Below are positions 24,349 through 34,900 of a stretch of 64,000 nucleotides of DNA, piece after piece. The stretch's first letter is position 1. Every line of letters starts with the position of its first letter. Both the position numbers and the translations under genes were made by a program. The notes beneath the pieces are model-generated. The model worked only from the letters and a program-made list of their open reading frames with translations, ran no database searches and was not told where the DNA came from. Where the stretch lies: positions 930,001 through 994,000 of the forward strand of contig NZ_CP089978.1 in NCBI RefSeq assembly GCF_030674635.1, given 5' to 3'. The stretch is from Moraxella sp. ZY210820. Lineage in GTDB: Bacteria > Pseudomonadota > Gammaproteobacteria > Pseudomonadales > Moraxellaceae.

Positions 24349-25061
24349 ATGTCAAATTATGCTTGGTTGTGTGAGTATGGTAGTTCTGCTGTAGCAAATA
24401 CTTATGGTATTGTTATTCAGACGGAAGACTATGATGGTGTAGAGCGTTTTTGGCTTGAACGCAAAGAATCACTTGGAGAGCTGAATGATGCAGAACAAAA
24501 AAAGTTAGAAAGTCTGCAGCAGCAGAGTTATAAATTTGTAAATGCTTGGAGAGAGAGTTTATTGATAATTTGCCAATAAAATTATTTAAAAAACCTGATA
24601 TGGATTCTGTGAATCTTCCGACAAATAATGAAGTTTTTTTTTAAATTACCAACGGATATTTAATAATTAATGAAAAACTATACGATGTTATTTCCCAATT
24701 CAATCTAGGCAAAACCCATTTTAGTCAAGTGTATATTTATGACATAGAAACCAAAGAACAGCTTTCTGATGTGCCTTATTATTTTGTGAACATTGCAGAA
24801 AAGTTTGAGTTTTTAAATTCAAATGAAAGTAAAGGCATTAGAGCAAGTCGTTATAATCCAGAAGAACCATTAAGGTATATGTGGGGAGCTGAAGATGATG
24901 ATATTGTATTATTAGAGCAAGTCCAAAATATAGACATTGATTTATGGCATGATAAGAATTTAAATGATTCTTTGTTCTTTTCTGCTAGATTAGCACAAGC
25001 CTTATTTAAGGCTGGCTTTACCCAAAAAGAATTAGGCTTAATTCGTTGTGTTGTTCAATAA
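24349..25061 (+). pseudogene. Broken Imm11-like immunity gene (copy 1)
   Basis: Aligns along its length with the intact 238-residue gene at 25211. The first 76 codons are open, then frame is lost in an (AG)4 tract at about 24551-24558; an (AG)3 tract would restore the match to WHDYEYLEYLP of copy 2. A second lesion turns the codon matching Arg in FFRITNGY into TAA at 24642-24644. The C-terminal 110 codons (24729-25061) are open again and nearly identical to copy 2. It keeps the AGGAG ribosome site of copy 2. It could still give a short N-terminal peptide, but not a whole immunity protein. Confidence 0.82.
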
Positions 25062-25091
25062 TTTTTTTATTTAATTTTATAGGAGTTTATT

Positions 25092-25136
25092 ATGTTAGGT
25101 TTTCAAGTTCATCATATTTTTCCAAAAAGACACTAA
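25092..25136 (+). pseudogene. Toxin-gene stub, 14 codons
   Basis: Same AGGAG site and first 11 codons as the RTX toxin gene (MLGFQVHHIFP), then KRH and a stop. The remaining part of the gene has been deleted. It stands directly after the broken immunity gene, so the order immunity then toxin is the same as in the intact unit. Confidence 0.85.
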
Positions 25137-25169
25137 ACCCATAAAAATAACACTTGTTTTTATGGGTTT
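25135..25169 (+). terminator. Strong hairpin terminator after the toxin stub
   Basis: A perfect 13-bp stem (AAACCCATAAAAA at 25135-25147, its complement at 25157-25169) with a 9-base loop, followed by GTTGTTTT. It overlaps the stub's stop codon. It separates copy 1 from the intact immunity gene. Confidence 0.85.
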
Positions 25170-25210
25170 GTTGTTTTAAAATAGAGAAATTTAGATTTTA
25201 GGAGACGGTT

Positions 25211-25927
25211 ATGTCAAATTATGCTTGGTTGTATGAGTATCGTAGCTTTTCCATAGCGAATACTTATGGAATTGTGGTGAAAACAGTTGAATTTGATGGC
25301 TCAGAAATTTTTTTTCTTGAAGAGAAAAAAAAATATGATACACTAGATTCTTTGGAAGAAAGTAAGTTGGAGTTGTTAGACAAGATACATCTAAACTTTG
25401 ATGACATTTGGCATGATTATGAGTATTTGGAATATTTACCAACTAAACTATTTAAAGAGCCTGATATAAATTATAGTAATTTACCAAAAGAAAACGAAAT
25501 ATTCTTTAGAATTACCAACGGATATTTAATAATTAATGAAAAACTATACGATGTTATTTCTAAATTCAATCTAGGCAAAACTCATTTTAGTCAAGTTTAT
25601 ATTTATGACATTGAGACCAAAGAACAGCTTTCCGATGTGCCTTATTATTTTGTGAACATTGCAGAGAAGTTTGAGTTTTTGGATGTGGAGAATAGTCAGG
25701 GTATTGAAGCTAATTTTTACCAACCAGAACACCCAGTTCGTTCTATTGGAGAACCGAAAGATGATGATATTAAATTATCTTTAAGTGCAGAAAAATTTAA
25801 CTTAGATTTGTGGCATGACCCAAAATTAAGAGATTCTTTATTCTTGTCTGATAGATTGACACAAGCCTTATTTAAAGCAGGATTTACCCAAAAAGAACTG
25901 GGTTTAATTCGTTGTGTTGTTAAATAA
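25211..25927 (+). CDS. Imm11-like (DUF1629) immunity protein, intact copy
   Basis: 238 residues, acidic, no signal peptide or membrane segment. The C-terminal DSLFLSDRLTQALFKAGFTQKELG resembles the Imm11/MXAN_0049 immunity family, where LFVSxRL is followed by a helix and GITGVxF. The middle part (SQVYIYDIETKEQLSD and PYYFVNI) is the most conserved with copy 1. AGGAG lies six bases before the ATG. The stop is 26 bases before the toxin start, on the same strand, so the two form one immunity-toxin operon. The family assignment is inference from the C-terminal pattern; it could be another immunity class. Confidence 0.68.
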   Translation: MSNYAWLYEYRSFSIANTYGIVVKTVEFDGSEIFFLEEKKKYDTLDSLEESKLELLDKIHLNFDDIWHDYEYLEYLPTKLFKEPDINYSNLPKENEIFFRITNGYLIINEKLYDVISKFNLGKTHFSQVYIYDIETKEQLSDVPYYFVNIAEKFEFLDVENSQGIEANFYQPEHPVRSIGEPKDDDIKLSLSAEKFNLDLWHDPKLRDSLFLSDRLTQALFKAGFTQKELGLIRCVVK

Positions 25928-25953
25928 TTTTTTTAAAAATTTAGGAGTTTATT

Positions 25954-28900
25954 ATGTTAGGTTTTCAAGTTCATCATATTTTCCCTGAAGCGATGATGAA
26001 AGATCTGCAAAAAAGATATACCAGTTTTTTTAAAGATATTGGTTTAGACTTTAATGACTACAGCAATCGCATTAATCTTTTTGATAATGATAGGATGGCT
26101 AATATTATGAAAGAATTTCATACCAAAAATCCTGATGGTATGAATATAGCGAGATTTTTTGGTTCGGTTAGACATAGTGGTGGTCATGATGTTTATAATA
26201 AGTTTGTTGAGAAAAGATTAAATGATATCTTGTCATTAAAGCAACCAGATGGTAAAACACCAATTAATGATGAAATTAAAAAAGCATTGGTATTAGACCT
26301 ACATCAACAGCTTGTGGTTGCTATGCGTGAGGGTTTTCCACCATTGCATGATACCAATGCAAATGATTACAAAAGTCATTTTTCTGACCGCCTAGCCAAA
26401 CCCCAAGATTTTATGGATAAAGATGGCAACTATGACCCAAATACTGCTCATAGTAAACGGGTGGAGAGTTATAAAACTGACTATGATAAATTTAATATTG
26501 CTAATGTAGATAATAATAAATCTATTGTACAAGATTTTAATGTTATCAAACAATTGCTAATTGAAAAGTACGGTAGTTTGGATAATTTACCCAATCCGCC
26601 TTATCTTGAACAGACAAAAAATGAATTAAAATCAGCTCAATATCTAAATGATCTTAACCAAATATTCTATATAGGAAAGAATGACAAAGGTAAAGATATA
26701 ACTGGAAATGATGCAACATTGGGTAAAATGAGAAGCTTAATTGCGACATTGGTTTATGATGAAGCCAAAGCCAGTCATTTTATTGTTACAAAAGAAGATA
26801 TTGATTTATTTAAAAAAACTAATGATATGAATATCAAGGCAAATATTGCCAGTGCTATATTTAATGCCCCAAAGAAAATTAATGTTGATACGGAAGTTAT
26901 TAAGGAGGCTGAGGTTTATGCAAAAATATATCAAGCCATTCATCAAGTAGCGACTGTTACTTCAAAATTTGTAGATTTTGATAATGCCAGCGAAGAGGTT
27001 AAGCAACAAATTACTAGTTTTAAAAATGGACAAGGTGGCTATATCACACCTGAATTCTTGGAGTTTATGTTTCCTGTTAAAAAATCCTATAATGTGATTG
27101 AAAGTTATGCAAAACAGCTCATGAATAACACTACTCTCTCTGCCAAATTTAACGGTATGGCGGGGATGATGGATTTTGTTAATGGTGTTTATGATGGTCT
27201 GATTGAGGGCTTAACCACTAATAATTGGGATAAGTTTTTTGCACAAGCAAAGGAATATGGCACAGAAGCAGTCATTGGCACTGCGATTGGTATGGCTGCG
27301 ATTGCTGCTTTTGGTGCGATGGTAGCGGCTGGCGGTGCAATTGCTGTGGTTGGTACAGTGGGGGCAACTGTGCTTGTTGGGGCGGGACTTGCTGCTTGGG
27401 GGTATATGTGGTACGAACTCACAACTAAAGTGAGAGAGACGGACTGGGAGAAAGTTTATGATGGCTTTATGAGCAATATATTAGAAATTGACAAATTAAA
27501 AGATTGGTTTGCAGAGCAAACATCATCAACCATCAATGGTTTGGCAGATGTTCTCAATCAATTTACAGATTGGGGAGAGCAAGGCAGTCTTCAACCATTG
27601 CTTTTAGCGTATAAAGATACTATAGAGCAAAGTAAAGGTGCGATAGATTTTAAATATATTAAAACGCAAATTGAAAAAGATAATCAGCTTGCAGGCACAG
27701 AAGAAGATGATACTTTAAGTGCCAAGACATCTAAAAAAGGTGTGGTTGCATATGGCGATAAAGGAGCGGATAGTATTATTGGTAGCCAGTATCAAGATAT
27801 TTTGCTTGGTGGTGAAGGTAATGACCGTTTATATGGTGAACAAGGTAATGATATTTTAAATGGTAATGAAGGTAATGATAATTTATATGGTGAACAAGCT
27901 AATGATACCTTGATTGGCGGACTTGGCAACGATACCTTAAACGGAGGCGAAGGTAACGACACTTTAATTGACGAAAGTGGCAATGAAACGTACGATTTTA
28001 TTGGTGATTTTGGACATGACACGATTTACGACAAAGACGGTCAAGGCGTAATAAAAATCAATTATCAATCGTTAAGTGCAGGCAAAAAACTCCAAGACGA
28101 TATTTGGCAAAGTTCTCACTCTGATTATATTATTCGTGTGGTAAAAACACAGGAAAATGTTGAGGGGTATTATAGTTTACACATTACATCAAAAAGTGAT
28201 AAAAGTAAAAGTATTACTATTCCACAGTGGAAACAAGGGGATTTGGGACTGAATTTGGTTGGCTTGGGTAAAAAAGCAGAGCAACCAGCTAGTACAGGTT
28301 ATACCTTAGGTACAGATGGAAATAATATCATCGATGGTGTTTCTCATGTCGCAGCGTACGCAGGGAATGATTTTATTATTACTACGGTAAATGATGATGT
28401 AGTGATTGCAGGAGCAGGTAACGATGTGATTACAACAGGAGCAGGCGATGATGTGGTTTATGCAGGGGTGGATACAGGTTCAACAGACGATGATGTAGTA
28501 TTTGCTGGAGAAGGTTCAGATAAAATTTATACAGGAGCAGGGGACGATATTATCTTTTCATCATCTGATCTGAATGGCTATTTTAGATATATGATAGATG
28601 ATTTAAAAACTGAAGAACAACAAAAAGCGGATGATGAAGCAAACATACCACGTTATCAACGAGCGTATAGCAACATTTTTTTTAAAGAAATAGTTTATGA
28701 TACACAATTATATACAAGTCATAGTACGAGTTATTATTTTAGAAATAGTTATCATTTATTACCAATAGTAAGTAGTTATTATTTAGCAACAGCAGCACAT
28801 AATAGACGTGTAGATTTCTTTTCTGATGTGTATGCTTTGACAAATCGTGGCGAGGGTTATGCAGGTGCAGATACTGTTTATGGTGGTGCAGGTCATGATG

Positions 28901-31900
28901 TTGTTGTGGGTTCATCAGATACAGATAGTTTATATGGTGAGCAAGGAAATGATAGTTTATATGGCTTACATGGCGATGATATACTAGATGGAGGTGATGG
29001 CGATGATAGTCTCATTGGTGGCGATGGTTTAGATATTTTGAATGGAAGTTCTGGTAACGACTATATTATAGGAGGGTTAGACCATGACAAATTATATGGT
29101 GGTACTGGCGATGATATGTTAAATGGTGATTTGTCATTGCTAAGAGATATTGATGATTATCCAACAGGCACTCCATTTGAGCGATTTGGCGATGATATTT
29201 TAGATGGTGGAGCAGGTAATGACCAGCTTTGGGGAGATGGTGGTAATGATACCTTGTATGGTGGAGAAGGTGATGATAAATTACAAGGTGATTCGTCTGA
29301 TTTAGATGGACAATATCATGGCGATGATACCTTAGATGGTGGTAAAGGTAATGATACTTTGATTGGAAATGGAGGTAATGACACTTTGTATGGAGGCGAT
29401 GGTGATGATAAATTAAAAGGTGATTCATCTGATTTAGATGGACAATATCATGGTAATGATACGCTAAATGGAGGAGCAGGTAATGACCAGCTTTGGGGAG
29501 ATGGTGGTAATGATACCTTGTATGGTGGAGAAGGTGATGATCAATTAGAGGGAGATTATATACACCTTGATGGGCAGTATCATGGCAATGACAGCTTAGA
29601 CGGTGGTAAGGGTGATGACATACTATTGGGTTATGGTGGTCATGACACATTATATGGTGGTGAAGGTGATGATGAGCTACAAGGCGATTACAAAGACCTA
29701 GATGCACAGTATCATGGCGATGATACGCTAAATGGCGGAGCAGGTAATGATAAATTATTGGGTCAAGGGGGTAACGATACCTTATATGGTGGTGAAGGTG
29801 ATGATAAATTACAAGGTGATTATATCGATCTTGATGGGCAGTATCATGGTGATGACCGTTTAGACGGTGGTACAGGTGATGATATTATTGTTGGTCAAGG
29901 TGGTAATGACACTTTATATGGCGGTGAAGGCGATGATGAGTTACAAGGTGATTATGGGGATCTTGATGAACAATATCATGGCGATGATACGCTAAATGGC
30001 GGAGCAGGTAATGATAAATTATTGGGTCAAGGTGGCAATGACACACTGCATGGCGGTGAAGGTGATGATGTCCTATCAGATGGGACAGGTGATGATTGGG
30101 TGTATGGCGATACAGGAAACGACTATTTCTATGTGGGCAGTGGTGAAGACCATTTACATGGTGGAGAGGGGCATGATTTTTATATCTTAAAAGAAACTGA
30201 ACTAAAAGACGGTAAAACTAAACATATTGTAGATAGTGATGGTCGTGGTCAGATTTTAATTGATGGTCGCAATATCTTTGCATCAGACTGGCGAGTATCG
30301 TTTGCCGAAAATAAAAACGGCACTATCCACATGAAATGGAAAGACAGTCGCCAAAACTATTTAGAATATGTAAATAATAAACTCATGATGAGTAGTGATA
30401 ACTTTAGTTCAAAAATCATTATAGAAGGTTTTAATATACAAGTAAAAGATGGGCAAGGTAATTTAGTCAATACAGGTTTTACAACCGCTCAACCAATTGT
30501 ATTGCCAATGGGCTTTTTACCAAATGGTGATAACACATCATCTACGCAAACACGACCAAGTAAACCTAATAATGACGGTTTGTTAAACTTACTCAACCAA
30601 CAATCAAATCCATTGATTACATTTACATCAAATGGTGATAATGAACCTTTTAGTGCTTATATAGGACCAGGACTACAACAATTAAATCCATATCATTTAC
30701 TATCACTGCTATCAAATAATCAAAACTTAAATCATTGGTGGAACAATCATTTATCTAATCAATCAAAACCATCAAATAGCAATGAACCGTTCGCACACTT
30801 ACCACTTGGTCAGTCGGTTGGTGTAATATCGTGGGAAGTAATATTGTCCAACTTATTACCAAATCTCGTGAGAAATCAAGCAGGTGAGTTCACACATCAA
30901 TATCAAATACAACGTTATGACCCATTGGTGCTAGATTTAAACCAAGATGGTCATATTGGCACCATCGCAGAAAACAAACATCATGGCGTGATGTTTGACC
31001 AAGATGCAGATGGTATCGCAACAGCAACGGCGTGGTTAAGTCCAGAAGATGGTTTTTTAGTACGAGACCTTAACCAAGATGGTCTCATCAATCATGGCAA
31101 AGAACTCTTTGGCGACCAAACACAGCTTAAAAACGGCATGATTGCACAGCATGGCTTTGAGGCTTTGGCAGATTTGGACAGCAACCAAGATGGCATCATC
31201 AATGCTGATGATGATGCTTTCTTAGAATTGAAAGTGTGGCGAGATTTAAATCTCAACGGTCAAACAGAACAAGGAGAGTTATTTAGCCTAAGTGAAGTAG
31301 GTATTAGCGACATTGATGTACAAATTAAAACAACGCAGGAAATCACCACAACAGGCGGTATTTTGCGTGAACAAGGCACATACACCACATTAACGGGTGA
31401 AAAGCGATTGATTGCAGACATTCATTTTAATCAAAATGTGATTTATAGCCAGCATAAAAATACATTAAACAGCACATATCAAGGATTGAACATTAAAGGT
31501 TATGGGCGTTTGGATGAATTGGCGGATGTTAAATCAACGCATGCAGAATTAGCAACATTGATAGAGAGTTTTGAAAAAAATAACTCCTTTGACTTTATTT
31601 TTAATCATTCTGATCAATTGATGAAACTGTGGTCAATGACAGACCAACAATACAATAATAATGACATCGATGTGATTAACACGCATAATATCCGTTGGCA
31701 AGAAAGTGATGATGCCACTCATACCGTAAGATTAAGACCGAGTGAAATAGTGCCAAACAACATGCAGGCAGAGCACTACCAAACCCATACACAAAAGTTG
31801 TCCGCAGAGGATAAAGCACAAGTCAAATTTGTGGATGCCATCACAGGCATACGACCGACTACTTATGTCAATCAAGCAACCACCAATCAGTTACAACAAT

Positions 31901-34900
31901 TTAAAACAGTCTATCAACAACTTAAGACTGGTATCGAAGGGGAATTAATTAACCAAACCATTTTAAAGCCGTATTTCAAAGCAATTAAATATTATCAAAT
32001 TGCTCATTTACAATATCATCAGTTTGATAAAGTGAATGATTTGTTAATTAACAATTATGAGCAAAATGCAAGTAAAACCAGTTTAGAATTACTCAACTTA
32101 CTGGGAATTAATGCACCATATTTTAGTCAGTATAATACGACCAAATTGTATAAATTAATGTCTCAATGGTATTCACAGCACAAATCATCGATTGACGAGT
32201 ACCTTAAAAATCATCAAACAGTGGTCAACACAAAATTTATCGATGACACTATAAGTGATTATGCCTTAACAATGACCGACAGAACTGTTTATCTGACAGG
32301 TACGGGTGCCAAAAAGGTGATTGGCAGTGAACGAGATGAAACTTTCATCAGCGGTCAGCATGATGATGTATTGATGGGTAAGGGGGGTAATAATACCTAT
32401 ATTTTATCCAATATGTCAGGTTCAGACACCATTGAATTTGATTATGATAGTTATGGATTGGACAGATTCTTATTTGATGATGTGGATGCCAAAGATGTCA
32501 GATTCATGTCACAAGGCAAAAATTTGGTATTACAGTTTGGTGATCATACCGTTGTTCTAACTAACGTACTACATACAGGAGCGAAACGTCAATTTGAATT
32601 GGTATTTAACCAAGAGCATTATTATTTGTCTGATTTAAAGCAAATGGATATGGCTGTTTTGGCGATGGATAATGGTTTGTATTTTAGCGGTTGGGAGCAT
32701 GATGATGTTTTGATTGGCAATGAGCAAGATAATGTAATATATGGCTTTGAAGGGGCGGACATTTTAGAGGGGCAAACAGGGCAAGACCGTTTGTATGGTG
32801 GCACAGGCTATGATACTTATCGTTTTGATGCAAATGCAGGTCATGATGAAATCTATGAAGATTGGCTTAGCAAAGAAGGCAATCACTTACAATTTAATCT
32901 TGCCCAAAACCAATTACAACAGCTATATTATCAGCAAGATGATTTGATATTTATTTATGGCGATCATAATAAATTGGTCTTAAAAAATGTCGTACAAGCA
33001 GATTTACATTTATTAGACATCAGCTTTATTGACCGTCCTAAGCAAAGCCTAAATGCCTTACTTGCAGAGCGAGCGTACATTTTAGGTACAGACAACACAG
33101 ATGTCATCACTCACTATTATGCCGTGTCCAACAACAACATCTACGCACAATCAGGCGATGATGAAGTGCAAGGCAAAGAGAATGTACACAATATGCTAGA
33201 TGGCGGTGCTGGTGATGACACCCTGACTGGTGGAGCGTTGAAAGATACTCTGATAGGGGGCATGGGTCACGACACCTTATTTGGTCGAGCAGGTGATGAT
33301 ACATTACAAGGTGATGATGGTAATGATTGGCTCGAAGGTGGTGCAGGTGCAGATACCTTAATTGGCGGTCAAGGCGATGATACTTACATGGCAGATAGCA
33401 GTGATCGCATCATTGAGCAAGCCGATGGTGGGTATGACCGTCTACACATTTCAGCTTCTTACGATTTGCAAGGCACCAACATTGAAGAGTTGATACTGCT
33501 TGGCAGTGACAACCTAACAGCCTATGGCAGTGAGCACAACGACACTTTAATTGGTAATACAGGCAATAATCATCTTGATGGTAGAGCTGGCATCGACACT
33601 CTCATTGGTGGCTTAGGCGATGATTATTATGTGCTTGATGACGGTCAAGATGTCATTGTAGAGCGGTGGGGAGAAGGCATTGACACGCTTGAACAATGGA
33701 CAGATCGCCATTTCTCATATCATGTGGATGAACAGGGGCGTTTGGTGGGTAGTGACAGTTACGCCATGCTACCACACCATGTCGAAAATCTCATCTTAAA
33801 AGGACACGCCAAAACCGCCTTTGGTAATGAGCTTGACAACACCATCACGCTAAATACACAAAACAACTTCGTCAATGCCTTATCAGGCAACGACACCATC
33901 ATCTACCAAAAGGGTGGGGGCAAAGACACGATTATGAGTACAGATGATATTATGTTCCAAGATACATTAGTCATCGATGGTTATGATACATCAGAAGTTC
34001 AATTTGTACGGTTAAAAAATAATGCAAGTCAATATGATATGTTACAAATCCGCTTTAAAGGTAATACACAAGACAGTATTACGTTGTTAGATTACTTTGC
34101 TCCAGTTATGGAACAAGGTAATGGTGTAATACAGGATAATCGTATTGACCAAATTAAATTACAAAAAGGTAGTGTGAGTCAAATACTAACACGACAAGAT
34201 TTTGAAAGTTTGATTATTTCACAGAGTAACAATAATGCTCCACAAGTTAATAAATACCCTAAAGCGATTAAAGCAGAAATAGGTAAAGCATTGAGTGTAA
34301 AATTTGATGCTGATACAATCAAAGATAAAGATGTTTATGATCAACAATTAAGTTATCGTTTAACACTTGCGAGTAAAGGAATTGATGGACAGTATGAGCC
34401 ATTACCAAGTTGGTTACAGTTTGATGCAAGTACATTAACATTAACAGGAACACCATCACAGCATACGAATAGTGGAAATACAGTACAAAATTATCAGTTT
34501 ATTTTATGGGGAACAGATAGCTTTGGTTATAGTGCTGGTACATATGTTAATATGACAGTTAGCTCCGTACCAACAACAAATGTATCATCAATAGGTACAA
34601 ATTTTACAGTACCAACAGACCAACAAGAAACACATGATATATCACTAACATTGTATAAAAAACATCATTTAATTGGTAAGAATATGGCGGAGCGAATGAC
34701 AGGTACAGCTTCGCATGAACAATTGAATGGTTTAAATGGTAATGATATTCTCAATGGTCAAGGAGGTAATGATATTTTAATTGGAGGTCAAGGTAATGAT
34801 ACCTTGATAGGAGGGAAAGGCGATGATTTGTATTACTTTAGTAGTGGTTTTGGCAAAGATACCATTATTAATACAGGTGGGGGCTTAGATAATATCTACT

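Noticed and set aside
29066-29707. 213-codon His-rich minus-strand frame inside the RTX gene
   Set aside because: It is the reverse complement of the 132-bp RTX repeats, which produces a periodic His/Tyr/Leu pattern with no ribosome site.
29188-30111. CRISPR-like array
   Set aside because: Repeats are 132 bp, contiguous, coding and in frame, with no unique spacers and no cas genes.
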